From assembly GCA_905214265.1 (NCBI GenBank), contig CAJMLQ010000012.1:1-43264 (forward strand): a stretch of DNA of 43,264 bases, in the 5' to 3' direction. The DNA comes from an uncultured bacterium (GTDB lineage: Bacteria; Bacillota; Clostridia; Oscillospirales; Ruminococcaceae). A program made the position numbers and the translations under genes. The notes beneath the pieces are model-generated. The model did not search any database. It was not told the origin of the DNA and saw nothing but the letters and a program-made list of their open reading frames with translations. Of this stretch, positions 31,447 to 40,391 are shown one piece after another; the stretch's first letter is position 1; each line of letters begins with the position of its first letter.

Positions 31447-32952
31447 ATGCAGAAAAGCATTTTCAGCAAGTATTTCCGGGTCTGCGCGGTTACGGTCCTT
31501 TCCTCAATCGTGGTGCTGGGGACGCTGTTCATGCTCTTTGCTGCGCAGTATTTCAGCAAGGAAAAGATCAGCCTGCTGACCAACTGCACCACGGTGGCGA
31601 GGGGATATGTGCTGGAACGGGTGGATTCCCGGCTTTTGCTGGACCGGGACGCTCTGGCTCCGACGCTGACCGCCCTTTCGGAATCCAACGACACGACGAT
31701 TTTCCTGACGGATATCAACGGAAAGACTCTGCTCTGCACCGAGGGGAGCAGCTGTGTGGTCCACAGCACCTACCAGATTCCCGCTTCGATCCTGCGAAAG
31801 GCGGATGCAGGACAATACAGCGAGGTCGGGCGTTTGGAAAATCTTTACAAGTCACCGAAATTTACGGTCTGCCAGCCGGTAAAGACCTCCGCTGGGACGG
31901 TGGGATACCTATTTGTGTCGGCAGATAATGCGGAGATGCGGACCTTTCTTACGGAGATGATCAAGATCTTCCTGATTTCCGCTGTAGCAGTGCTGCTGAT
32001 CTCTTTTGTGGCGACGTATTTTGTCACGCTGAAGATGGTGCGGCCTCTGCGGGAAATGTCCACGGCGGCGAAAAAATTTGGGCAGGGGGATTTTACGACC
32101 CGCATCCGGATCGACGGCGACGATGAGATTGGGCAACTGGCCATGTCCTTTAACAACATGGCGCGGTCTCTTTCGGAGCTGGAATCCATGCGCCGGAGCT
32201 TTATCGCCAACGTCTCCCATGAGCTGAAGACGCCCATGACCTCCATCGCGGGATTTATCGACGGTATTTTGGACGGTACCATCGGCAAGGAACAGGAACG
32301 TCACTACCTGCGGATCGTTTCCGATGAGGTCAAGCGGCTATCCCGGCTGGTGCGGAGCATGCTCAACCTTTCCCGCATCGAGGCTGGCGAGCTGAAGGTC
32401 CAGACCACGCCGTTCAATATTTTGGAAATCATCTGCGAGACGGTGTTTTCCTTTGAACAGAGCATTGAGCAGAAGAAACTGGACATCCGGGGATTGGACA
32501 CAGATAAGGTGATGGTCGACGCCGACCCGGACCTGATCCATCAGGTGGTCTACAACCTGGTGGACAATGCGGTCAAATTTGTCAGTGAGGGGGGCTATCT
32601 GGAGTTCTCCTTCAGCGTGGACGCCAACATGACATACGTCGGCATCCGCAACAGCGGGGAGGGCCTTTCCAAGGAGGAGATTCCTCGGGTCTTCGACCGG
32701 TTTTACAAGACCGACCGCTCCCGCGGCGTGGACAAAAACGGCGTAGGACTAGGGCTCTACCTAGTCCGGTCCATTATCAATCTCCATGGCGGCGATATTA
32801 TCGTCAAGAGTGTACAGGGAGAGTATACAGAATTCGTTTTTTCGGTTCCAACGGCGAAAGCGAAGAACCCGGCTTTGGTAAAGGGCCGGGAAAAGGAATA
32901 TCCCAACCAGCAGCCCAAGGAGGAGCCGCCCGATAAGGCTCCGCTGGCATAA
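31447..32952 (+). CDS. Membrane sensor histidine kinase
   Basis: A 501-residue kinase. TM1 (about 11-34) and TM2 (about 171-195) bracket an extracytoplasmic sensor domain of about 135 residues with three Cys (47, 97, 103). A HAMP domain follows (MVRPLREMSTAAKKFGQGDF). The H-box FIANVSHELKTPMTSIAGF places the phosphorylated His at 258. The ATPase domain has the N-box VYNLVDNAVKF, a G1-like box (IRNSGEGLSKEEIPRVFDRFYKTDRSR) and GVGLGLYLVRSI. The C-terminal 35 residues are Pro/Lys-rich and probably disordered. There is no PAS domain, unlike WalK. It is the partner of the response regulator just upstream. Confidence 0.94.
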   Translation: MQKSIFSKYFRVCAVTVLSSIVVLGTLFMLFAAQYFSKEKISLLTNCTTVARGYVLERVDSRLLLDRDALAPTLTALSESNDTTIFLTDINGKTLLCTEGSSCVVHSTYQIPASILRKADAGQYSEVGRLENLYKSPKFTVCQPVKTSAGTVGYLFVSADNAEMRTFLTEMIKIFLISAVAVLLISFVATYFVTLKMVRPLREMSTAAKKFGQGDFTTRIRIDGDDEIGQLAMSFNNMARSLSELESMRRSFIANVSHELKTPMTSIAGFIDGILDGTIGKEQERHYLRIVSDEVKRLSRLVRSMLNLSRIEAGELKVQTTPFNILEIICETVFSFEQSIEQKKLDIRGLDTDKVMVDADPDLIHQVVYNLVDNAVKFVSEGGYLEFSFSVDANMTYVGIRNSGEGLSKEEIPRVFDRFYKTDRSRGVDKNGVGLGLYLVRSIINLHGGDIIVKSVQGEYTEFVFSVPTAKAKNPALVKGREKEYPNQQPKEEPPDKAPLA

Positions 32953-32956
32953 AAAA

Positions 32957-32987
32957 AGGCTCCGATCCCGGTTTGGGAAAGGAGCCT
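32957..32987 (+). terminator. Hairpin after the kinase gene
   Basis: AGGCTCC / GGAGCCT with an inner CCC/GGG pair, soon followed by a second small hairpin GCCG-TCTTTTT-CGGC. There is no classic T-run directly after the stem, so termination may be partial. Confidence 0.4.
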
Positions 32988-33024
32988 GCCGTCTTTTTCG
33001 GCTTTGTGATGGACAGGTGAAAAT

Positions 33025-33042
33025 TGTTAAGGATTCTGTCAA
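33025..33042 (+). promoter_or_regulatory. Direct repeat TGTTAA-N6-TGTCAA upstream of htrA
   Basis: Two TGTYAA half-sites, 12 bp start to start, in the htrA upstream region. Tandem sites of about this form are used by OmpR-family regulators such as WalR (TGTWAH-N5-TGTWAH), here with one extra spacer base. A -10-like TAGAAT follows at about 33049. This is a hypothesis only. Confidence 0.3.
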
Positions 33043-33134
33043 AAAAATTTAGAATTCGTTTGGATCGGTTTTTTAAATTTATTCATAAATTCTCGGTAAA
33101 CTAAGGGTATCAACCAAAAGGAGGATTATCCACC

Positions 33135-34745
33135 ATGGATGACAGAAACGATTCTTATGGGACCAACGGCTGGGAGCCGGGTGAGAGCCATGAAAATACA
33201 GCAGAAAATACCGGCGCTTCCGCACCGGGAAATGGAGGCCCCGATGACAGATTTTCGGCAAATGGAGGCAGCCAGTCCTTCAACAACTGGCAGAGCTACT
33301 CAGGAAATCCAAATCCGGGCGCGGCCGGTCCCGGCCAGGCGGCGGGCGGCCCTTCCGGCGGGTTTCAGAATTTCGGCGGCCAGCAGGTCCCGCCTCAGGG
33401 ACCGCCGCAGACTCCTCCGTCTCATCCGCAGCAGGAATACCGCTGGAGCTATGAGGATTACGACCAAATCTCCAGGGGGAATGTCGGATATAAGCCGAAG
33501 AACAATACCGGGCTGAAGGTTTTCGCCGTGGTGATGACGGTTGTGTTTCTGGTTACTGCGGCGGCATTCACCGGGTTCATCCTCTACAGCCGGCAGCAGA
33601 ACAACGGCGGCGGGAAAGACCCCGTGCTGAACGGCGGAGCATCCTCTTCCTCTTCCGACGAGGTGCGGGATGGCCCGCAGCTTTCGCTGAACAACCGCCC
33701 GGCTCCGGACGAGGAAGCGTATACCGACGGCGTCCTTTCTACGGAGGAGATCGCCGCCAAGGTTCGTCCCTCTGTCGTAGGCATCCAGACCTACCGGACG
33801 GAATATCCCATGCAGGTTTACGGCACCGGTTCCGGTATCATCATGACAAGCGACGGATACATTGTCACCAATGCCCACGTGGTTTCCGGTGCGACAGGAG
33901 GTATCCTGGTCATTCTGGATAACGACGAGGAATATGAGGCGGAAGTCGTGGGCATTGACGAGAAAACCGACGTTGCCGTCATCAAAATCGACGCCAACAA
34001 CCTGACCACGGCGGAATTCGGCAGTTCTGACCAGCTGGTGGTCGGCGAGCGGATCGTAGCCATCGGCAATCCTACTGGCATGAACCTAGCCGGTTCTGTG
34101 ACCCAGGGAATCGTCTCCGGGCTGAAGCGGCTGATCACGGTCACCAATGAAGAAACCGGCGAATCCATCGAGATGGAAACCATCCAGGTCGACGCGGCCA
34201 TCAATCCCGGAAATTCCGGCGGCGCACTGATCAATAAATACGGCCAGGTGGTCGGCATCAACTCCTCGAAGCTCTCCTCCACGCAGATTGAGGGGATCGG
34301 CTTTGCCATCCCGATTTCTACAGCAAAGCCCATTGTGGACGATCTTATCGCCTATGGGTACGTCCGTGGGCGGGTGCTGCTGGGCATCACCTATTACGCC
34401 GTTAGCGACGCGGTGGGCGCCATGACGGGCTACACCCCTGGACTGTGGGTCCAGTCGGTCCGCGAGGACATGGACGTTTATGCCAAGGGGCTCCGTGCCG
34501 GCGACATCATCACCCAAATCGACGGGCAGGACGTCCGGGACTCCGAAACCGTCAAGAGCATTATGAGCGCTAAGGAACCCGGCGATATGGTGGAGCTGAC
34601 CGTCGTGCAGCAGAGCCTTTCCGGCAAGATCAAGACCTACACCATCAACGTGGAGCTGGCAGAAGACAAAGGCTCTTTGAATTCCTCCGGCAGCCAGCAG
34701 CAGGAGAGTTCCAGCGATATCCAGAAGTTGCCCTTCGGAAGATAA
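33135..34745 (+). CDS. HtrA/DegP-type membrane-anchored serine protease
   Basis: A 536-residue protein. Residues 1-125 are cytoplasmic, low-complexity and rich in Gly, Pro, Gln and Asn. A single transmembrane helix at about 127-150 anchors it. The trypsin-like domain has the complete triad: H248 in TNAHVV, D279 in KTDVAVIKID and S361 in NPGNSGGAL. A PDZ domain follows (TPGLWVQSVREDMDVYAKGLRAGDIITQIDGQDVRD). A Ser/Gln-rich tail ends the protein. It should degrade or refold damaged extracytoplasmic proteins. The ATG follows AAAGGAGGATTATCCACC. It lies directly after a two-component system that probably regulates it. Confidence 0.94.
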   Translation: MDDRNDSYGTNGWEPGESHENTAENTGASAPGNGGPDDRFSANGGSQSFNNWQSYSGNPNPGAAGPGQAAGGPSGGFQNFGGQQVPPQGPPQTPPSHPQQEYRWSYEDYDQISRGNVGYKPKNNTGLKVFAVVMTVVFLVTAAAFTGFILYSRQQNNGGGKDPVLNGGASSSSSDEVRDGPQLSLNNRPAPDEEAYTDGVLSTEEIAAKVRPSVVGIQTYRTEYPMQVYGTGSGIIMTSDGYIVTNAHVVSGATGGILVILDNDEEYEAEVVGIDEKTDVAVIKIDANNLTTAEFGSSDQLVVGERIVAIGNPTGMNLAGSVTQGIVSGLKRLITVTNEETGESIEMETIQVDAAINPGNSGGALINKYGQVVGINSSKLSSTQIEGIGFAIPISTAKPIVDDLIAYGYVRGRVLLGITYYAVSDAVGAMTGYTPGLWVQSVREDMDVYAKGLRAGDIITQIDGQDVRDSETVKSIMSAKEPGDMVELTVVQQSLSGKIKTYTINVELAEDKGSLNSSGSQQQESSSDIQKLPFGR

Positions 34746-34784
34746 GAAAAGCCAGACTTCGAATGTGTGATACTCCTTTTAACA

Positions 34785-34821
34785 GCAAACGCCCGCGTTT
34801 TGGATTGACGCGGGCGTTTGC
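34785..34821. terminator. Terminator between converging htrA and ABC exporter genes
   Basis: 14-bp perfect stem GCAAACGCCCGCGT / ACGCGGGCGTTTGC with a 9-nt loop. T-tracts are interrupted on both sides (TTATTTG on plus), but the stem is strong and the site lies between two converging genes. Confidence 0.7.
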
Positions 34822-34833
34822 TTATTTGTTGAT

Positions 34834-37020
34834 TCAGGCATCCTTGCTAAGCTTGGAGGTCTGGCGCTGGGCCATGACCAGGTTGTAGTAAACGGATTTG
34901 TTGCGGAGCAGCTCCTCGTGGGTGCCGATTTCGGCAATGCGGCCCTTATCCAGGACAATGAGCCGGTCGGCGTTCCGGAGAGTGGACAGGCGGTGGGCGA
35001 TGGCGAAGGTGGTGCGGTTCTGGGTCAGCCGCGCCAAAGCCTCCTGGATGAGCTTCTCCGTTTCAGTATCCAGAGAGGCAGTGGCCTCATCCAGGATGAG
35101 GATCCGAGGGTCCCGGAGGATAGCGCGGGCGATGGCGATGCGCTGCTTTTCTCCGCCGGAGAGCTTGTAGCCCTTATTGCCGATGTATTCCTGATAGGCG
35201 TTGGGCATTTTGCAGATAAAGGTGTGAGCGTTGGCAATTTTTGCAGCCTGGATGACCTCTTCCATGGTGGCGTCAGGTTTGGCGTAGAGAATATTTTCTA
35301 GAACCGTCCCCTCGAAGAGGTAGGTTTCCTGTAAAACGACGCCGATCTGGCTGCGGAGGGCGTTCTGGGAGATGTCCCGGATATCCGTGCCGTCGATTTT
35401 GATGGAGCCGGAACTGACGTCGTAGAGGCGCATGATCAGGTTGATAAGGGTGGATTTTCCCACGCCGGAGGGACCGACGATACCGATCATTTCGCCGGGC
35501 TGCACATCGAAGGAGATGTTTTTCAGGACAGGCTTATAGACCTTGTAGCCGAACCCTACGTTGTCAAAGGACACGCGGCCCTGGATCTGCAGGTCCACCG
35601 GATTCGGGCAGTCGGAGACGTCCTCTTTTTCGTCGATAATCTCGTAGATTTTTCCGGCACTGACCGCAGATTCCGCAATGTAGCGGGGAAGCTGGATGAT
35701 CCAGCGCAGAGGGCCGTAGATCATGCCAATATAGGCGGAAAACCGGAGCAGGCTGCCCAGAGTCAGCGCCCCGATCAGTACCTGCTGGCCGCCAAAATAC
35801 AGATAAAAGTATTCGCCCAAGGTGATGACGAAGCCGATAATCGGGAAGGCCAGGAACCAGAATTTATCGGCGCGGTACATGCTTTTAGCAAAACGTTCCG
35901 AATAACTGGAATAGTGGGCGATTTCCCGCTTTTCACTGCCGTAGGTCTTGACCACCATAATGCCGCTGAGAATGTCGTGAAGGGTGGATTCGGACTGGCT
36001 GTAATGGTTCCAGACCAGCTCGTACTTGCGATGGATGTATTTGAAAATCATCTGGGTGGCAACGATGGCCAGAGGAACCGGGATCAGAACCAGCAGAGTC
36101 AGCTTCCAGTTCATGAAGAGCATGACGGCCAGAATGACGATGGTGGAGAGGATGCGGACCACCGCCTCCTTGCCGTACATGGCGACGAACTGCTGGACCT
36201 TCTCGGTGTCGCTGGAGATCCGCTTGATTTGTTCACCAGTGGGACGCTTGGTAATTGCCTTCATGGACTGTTCCTGAATCTTCCGAAACAGCTGGGCCCG
36301 GAGGTCCCGGCCCACGGACATGGACACCTTGGCGGTGCAGCGGTCGTTGATGATCTCCATAAACATGATGATCAGGGGAATGAGCATGAAGACGCCGAGG
36401 ATGGCTAGAAGCTGACGGAGGTCCTGATTTTTGGGGGTGATGTAGTCGTCGATGATCACGCCCTGGAGATAGGGGTAGAGGATCCACAAAAGCTGGATCG
36501 CAGCGGTGGCCAGGACTGAAAAGATCAGGGACCATTTGTACCGAAGCGAAAGCTGGACTACCCGCCAAAGATATTTGCCTTTTTTTTCGCAGTGGAAGCA
36601 GATATCCGTGCCTTCGGGGATAACACTGCCGCATTTGGGGCAGAGGCGGACAGAGGTCTCCCCCTCTCCGGGGTCAGGAAAAATCCCGGTTTCCCGGTGA
36701 TATTCCACCAGCTTTCCCAGTTCTGCGAAGGCGTTCAGCCGGTCTTGGGTGAAGATGCAAAGCTGTTCAGTTTTTCCATTCCGGATGATGCCGAGGGAAC
36801 CGCTGCCCACCAGCTGAGTGGTGACGAATTCCTCAATCTCGTCCAGAGGACAGCGAAAGGCAAAAAGGCTTCCGCGGAGGATGACCAGTTCGGTTTCTGT
36901 GACGGCGCAGACGCCGTCCACCGGTTTTCCGCGGCCATCCAAATTGAAATCCAGGCTGTAGACGGGGTCGCAGCCCAGCAGGCCGCGGACTTCCTCCAGC
37001 CGGGAAGAAGTAAAGTGCAT
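34834..37020 (-). CDS. ABC exporter with N-terminal PH-like and zinc-ribbon extension
   Basis: A 728-residue half-transporter. Residues 1-115 form a beta-rich PH-like module (VCAVTETELVILRGSLFAFRCPLDEIEEFVTTQL). A zinc ribbon follows with C127-x2-C130 and C141-x2-C144. The six-helix type IV exporter domain spans about 155-460. The ATPase has Walker A GPSGVGKST (516-524), LSGGEKQRIAIARA, LILDEATASLDTETE and the switch IAHRLSTLRNADRLIVLDKG. The catalytic Glu is present. The N-terminal module is unusual for exporters and is shared with the other ABC gene of this locus, so they probably form a heterodimer with the DUF1854 protein between them. Cargo is unknown. The ATG at 37020 follows AAAGGAGGGTACGCT. 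Confidence 0.9.
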   Translation of the reverse strand: MHFTSSRLEEVRGLLGCDPVYSLDFNLDGRGKPVDGVCAVTETELVILRGSLFAFRCPLDEIEEFVTTQLVGSGSLGIIRNGKTEQLCIFTQDRLNAFAELGKLVEYHRETGIFPDPGEGETSVRLCPKCGSVIPEGTDICFHCEKKGKYLWRVVQLSLRYKWSLIFSVLATAAIQLLWILYPYLQGVIIDDYITPKNQDLRQLLAILGVFMLIPLIIMFMEIINDRCTAKVSMSVGRDLRAQLFRKIQEQSMKAITKRPTGEQIKRISSDTEKVQQFVAMYGKEAVVRILSTIVILAVMLFMNWKLTLLVLIPVPLAIVATQMIFKYIHRKYELVWNHYSQSESTLHDILSGIMVVKTYGSEKREIAHYSSYSERFAKSMYRADKFWFLAFPIIGFVITLGEYFYLYFGGQQVLIGALTLGSLLRFSAYIGMIYGPLRWIIQLPRYIAESAVSAGKIYEIIDEKEDVSDCPNPVDLQIQGRVSFDNVGFGYKVYKPVLKNISFDVQPGEMIGIVGPSGVGKSTLINLIMRLYDVSSGSIKIDGTDIRDISQNALRSQIGVVLQETYLFEGTVLENILYAKPDATMEEVIQAAKIANAHTFICKMPNAYQEYIGNKGYKLSGGEKQRIAIARAILRDPRILILDEATASLDTETEKLIQEALARLTQNRTTFAIAHRLSTLRNADRLIVLDKGRIAEIGTHEELLRNKSVYYNLVMAQRQTSKLSKDA

Positions 37021-37053
37021 AGCGTACCCTCCTTTAAAAGGGATCGGGGTCAG

Positions 37054-37551
37054 TTAAATGTAAAGCTCGATCTTTTGCCGGGTATCTTTGTCCAGACTGT
37101 CCAGATTGTCGATGGTATACCGGTTGCCCTGAACGTCGATGATGGTCACATAATTCCGGCGGATAAGCCGGACGTTGGAGGTGACGTCGGCGATGCAGAT
37201 GGTCTTACGGCCCAGCACCGTGGTGACGTCCATGTAGACATACCCCAGCTTTTCCTCCAGCTTGCCGATCTTTTCGATGCGGGGGATGAAATATTTATAG
37301 GTAAGGTAGTCGATGAGAAGCTGACGCTGTTCCGGAGAAAATGCGGCCAGATCCCGGAGCATCCCAAGCTCCTTCTGATCCCCATCTACCGCAACGGACA
37401 CCGAAAGGTATTCCTCAGGATATTGGAAGGGGAACAGACGGATGAGCTGGACGGAATCGTAGTGAGTCCCGCCGGCGTCCAGGGAAAGGATGCCGTTTTC
37501 GCTGAGAGAGAAAGACAGCTCCTCCGGAGAAAGGTAAGTAAATTCGTTCAT
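37054..37551 (-). CDS. DUF1854-family protein
   Basis: A 165-residue soluble protein matching DUF1854: an N-terminal segment with SLSENGILSLDAGGTHYDSVQLIRLFPFQYPEEYLSV, a central stretch LLIDYLTYKYFIPRIEKI, and the C-terminal core NVRLIRRNYVTIIDVQGNRYTIDNLDSLDKDTRQKIELYI. In some proteobacteria DUF1854 genes accompany ABC transporters linked to cyanophycin metabolism (recollection, not searched). Here it sits between two extended ABC exporters with gaps of 33 and 21 bp, so it is most likely a subunit or regulator of that transporter. No cyanophycin gene is in the window. The ATG at 37551 follows AAGGAGCGTGTT. Confidence 0.85.
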   Translation of the reverse strand: MNEFTYLSPEELSFSLSENGILSLDAGGTHYDSVQLIRLFPFQYPEEYLSVSVAVDGDQKELGMLRDLAAFSPEQRQLLIDYLTYKYFIPRIEKIGKLEEKLGYVYMDVTTVLGRKTICIADVTSNVRLIRRNYVTIIDVQGNRYTIDNLDSLDKDTRQKIELYI

Positions 37552-37572
37552 AACACGCTCCTTGCTGCCCGT

Positions 37573-39855
37573 TTAGTCCTGGTTGATGAACTTCAGGGAA
37601 TCGAGCTGGATCTTGTGAAGGTTGTAATAGACGCCCCGCAGGTCGAGAAGCTCCCGGTGGGTGCCCTTTTCGCTGAGCCTGCCGTCGTCGATGACCGCCA
37701 GGCTGTCAGCATCCCGCAGGGTGGAGAGCCGATGGGCGATGGAGATGATGGTCTTGCCCTTGCGGAGACGCTCGATGGCGGTCTGGATGTTGCGTTCGGT
37801 CTGGGTGTCCATGGCGGCGGTGGCTTCGTCCAGGATCAGGATGGCCGGGTCCTGAAGGATGGCCCGTGCGATGGAGATCCGCTGGCGTTCGCCGCCGGAA
37901 AGCTGGACACCGCCGTTGCCGACCTTGGTGTCATAGCCCTCCGGGAAGCGCAGGATGAAGTCATGGGCGTAGGCTGCTTTTGCCGCCGCGATGACCTCGT
38001 CCATAGTCGCGTCGGGACGGGCGTAGCGGATGTTTTCGGCGATGGTGTCCATGAAGAGATAGGTTTCCTGAGTCACGACGCCGATGTTCCGGCGAAGGTC
38101 CTCAAAGGCGATATCCTTAATGTTCACGCCGTCAATGGTGATTTCACCCTCGGTTACATCGTAGAGCCGGGCGATGAGGTTGATGATGGTGGATTTCCCC
38201 GCACCGGTGCGCCCGACCAGTCCGAGCATCTGCCCCGCGCCGACTTCAAAGCTGACGCCTTTGATGACGGGACGGCCGACTTCGTATTCAAATGAGATGT
38301 TTTTGACCGCGATATTGCCCTGCATCCGGTCGATCCGGACGGGATGGTCACTTTCCCGGACCGAAGGCTCGGTATCCAGAATCTCGAACATCCGGGAGGC
38401 GGAGTCCATGGAACGCGCTACCTCGTTGGCGGAGCTCATGAAAAACTCGATACTGTTGAGTGCCATGTCTGAGTAGGCGATGAGGGCCGTGAGAGCACCC
38501 AGGGTGATGTTCCCCTTGATGACGAAGACCGCACCCAGGCCGAAGATAGCAATCTCTGAGAGGCGGTAGATCATCCGCAGGATAGGGAAGCGGGAGGCGT
38601 TGTAGTAGCCGGCGTCGATCCGGGTTTGAAAGTAATTCTGGTTCCGGACGTCGAAGCGGCTGACCTCCTGTTCTTCCCGGGCGAAGGACTTGACCACCTT
38701 CTGGCCGCCGAGAGAGTCGGTGATGGTGGACTTCATCGACCGGACGGCGCGGTGCTGGCGGCGGTGAAGCCGTTTCAGGTAGCGTTGGAGCCGGGAGATG
38801 AAGAAGCCGATAATCAGAATCGAGGCAAAAATCAGCAGGGTAAGCAGTGGGCTGATGGTGCACATGACCACGACCAACCCGGCTACGGTGAGGACGCTGA
38901 CGATGTAATAGGGGACCAGGTCTACGAAAAAGTGGTAGAGCCAGTCGGAATCATCGTCGATGCGGGTCATCAGGGTGCCGGTGGCTTTGCTGACAAAGAA
39001 GTTTACCGACAGCCGCTGCATGGAGGAAAAGATCTTGATGCGCAGCTTGTGGAGCACATCGCAGGAAATTTTCGAGACGATGATGCCATAAATGGAACTG
39101 AAAAAGGTGGCGATCAGCTTGATGGCGAAGATCAACAGAACGATTATGCCCAGCTGGCCGTAGTACTTGCCGTAGGCTGTACCGTCCACCACCGAAGGTT
39201 CGGTGAGAACCTGGTCATAAAACATGCGGGAGGAGAAAAGCGGCGTAACAAGGGTCAGAACGCTGCTGATCAGGATGAGCACGAAAATCAGGGCGGCTTC
39301 CTTTTTATAGGAAAGATATTCCTTTAAAAGCCGCTTAAAAGACGTGGTGTTGGAAAGGCAGTTGGGACAGATGGTCCGCTCCTGATTAGGGTAGGGCCGT
39401 TTGCACTTCGGGCAGACTCGGTGTTCGTCCTTCAGCCCGCTGTCGTCGATGGGGGTTCCGTCCCGGAGCGCCAGAATCCGTCCGCGGAACTTTTCAAAAA
39501 GCCCAATCGAAGAAAGAGACAGCCTGCACACCGTGATTTCCTCATCGTCCGTCCGGATAATAAAGGAGGAAATGGTATACAGCCTGTCGATGACAACTTC
39601 TTTGATTTTTGCCAGCGGAAAGGTTCGATAATCGCTGACATCATAAAGAATCCGGGTCTCGCGCCGCCTTCGCCCTACGAACCGTTCGTGGCCGTAGAGG
39701 ATACAGAGCTCGTCCCGCGTCAGGGCCAGGTATATTTCCTCATATTGATTTTCTTTCGATACATCGGCTTTCGCCGTATAGCAAATTTGATCGGCAGCAA
39801 CTCCGCGGTCTGCAAACGCGTCTGTTACCGATTCCGGCAGATTGAAAAAGAACAC
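37573..39855 (-). CDS. ABC exporter with N-terminal PH-like and zinc-ribbon extension (partner)
   Basis: A 760-residue half-transporter. Residues 1-135 are PH-like (EIYLALTRDELCILYGHERFVG... VVIDRLYTISSFIIRTDDEEITVCRLS). A zinc ribbon has C148-x2-C151 and C163-x2-C166. The exporter membrane domain and an intact ATPase follow: VGRTGAGKSTIINLIARLYD, LSGGERQRISIARAILQDP, ILDEATAAMDTQTE and SIAHRLSTLRDADSLAVIDDG. Start choice: GTG at 39855, 7 nt after GGAGG, begins VFFFNLPESV; the ATG two bases upstream is in another frame, and the open frame further upstream lacks a start signal. It is the first gene of the exporter-DUF1854-exporter operon. Confidence 0.9.
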   Translation of the reverse strand: MFFFNLPESVTDAFADRGVAADQICYTAKADVSKENQYEEIYLALTRDELCILYGHERFVGRRRRETRILYDVSDYRTFPLAKIKEVVIDRLYTISSFIIRTDDEEITVCRLSLSSIGLFEKFRGRILALRDGTPIDDSGLKDEHRVCPKCKRPYPNQERTICPNCLSNTTSFKRLLKEYLSYKKEAALIFVLILISSVLTLVTPLFSSRMFYDQVLTEPSVVDGTAYGKYYGQLGIIVLLIFAIKLIATFFSSIYGIIVSKISCDVLHKLRIKIFSSMQRLSVNFFVSKATGTLMTRIDDDSDWLYHFFVDLVPYYIVSVLTVAGLVVVMCTISPLLTLLIFASILIIGFFISRLQRYLKRLHRRQHRAVRSMKSTITDSLGGQKVVKSFAREEQEVSRFDVRNQNYFQTRIDAGYYNASRFPILRMIYRLSEIAIFGLGAVFVIKGNITLGALTALIAYSDMALNSIEFFMSSANEVARSMDSASRMFEILDTEPSVRESDHPVRIDRMQGNIAVKNISFEYEVGRPVIKGVSFEVGAGQMLGLVGRTGAGKSTIINLIARLYDVTEGEITIDGVNIKDIAFEDLRRNIGVVTQETYLFMDTIAENIRYARPDATMDEVIAAAKAAYAHDFILRFPEGYDTKVGNGGVQLSGGERQRISIARAILQDPAILILDEATAAMDTQTERNIQTAIERLRKGKTIISIAHRLSTLRDADSLAVIDDGRLSEKGTHRELLDLRGVYYNLHKIQLDSLKFINQD

Positions 39856-40009
39856 ATAGGCACCTCCTTTGGAATGATTTTGAATGGCTTTGTCTGTGCC
39901 TGTTTTTGGGTAATACCCTCCATATGGCGGTTTTCGCCTGGTCGAAAATGAATTGCCCGTTTTGGAGCAGCAGCGCCTGAGATGCAGCCGAATCGCAGGC
40001 CGCTTTTTT

Positions 40010-40038
40010 ATTCTATCAAATATCTTCCAAAATGTAAA
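40010..40038 (-). promoter_or_regulatory. Promoter of the double ABC exporter operon
   Basis: Minus strand TTTACA (40038-40033), 17-nt spacer, TAGAAT (40015-40010) with TGA in front (extended -10). The leader is about 150 nt; I see no known riboswitch in it. Confidence 0.7.
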
Positions 40039-40296
40039 CAGTTTTTGCAAGGAAATTAAACATTTTTTCCCTTGAAGAGCAGAAAGGAAATATGAACGAA
40101 AAATAAATAACAGGTGTGAATGTAAAAAAACGAATACTATACATGCATACTCGAATAGAGAATGAATATATACAATAATATTCTAAAATTTCCATCATTT
40201 CATGAATATAAGTGCATATAATAATTGCTTGTATCGATCAAAAAACTGTTACTGTGCATAAACTTTGAAAAAAGCTGAATTTTTTTCGGTTTTCCC
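40039..40296. other. AT-rich intergenic region between divergent operons
   Basis: About 260 bp, clearly more AT-rich than the coding DNA, between the exporter promoter and the importer promoter. No gene, RNA or repeat is recognised. Confidence 0.5.
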
Positions 40297-40325
40297 TTGC
40301 ATTTATTCTTCTGTTATGATAAAGT
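40297..40325 (+). promoter_or_regulatory. Promoter of the amino acid importer operon
   Basis: TTGCAT (40297-40302), 17-nt spacer, TAAAGT (40320-40325), with TGA before the -10. The start codon is at 40392. Confidence 0.6.
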
Positions 40326-40349
40326 AATGATAGTGTAAACGACAGCAAT

Positions 40350-40365
40350 GACCTGACTTCAGGTC
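40350..40365 (+). promoter_or_regulatory. Palindrome GACCTGA-CT-TCAGGTC in the importer leader
   Basis: A perfect 7-bp inverted repeat about 20 nt downstream of the expected transcription start, before the substrate-binding protein gene. The position suits a repressor operator or a small leader hairpin. Confidence 0.4.
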
Positions 40366-40391
40366 TGACAGTTTTGAAAGGATGAAGGAAA

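Noticed and set aside
36592..38295. 567-codon plus-strand open frame across the ABC exporter and DUF1854 genes
   Set aside because: It is antisense to three genes that have clear motifs. There is no start signal or family match.
39861..40009. Possible riboswitch in the leader of the exporter operon
   Set aside because: Several short stems can be drawn, but none of the riboswitch core sequences I know is present.
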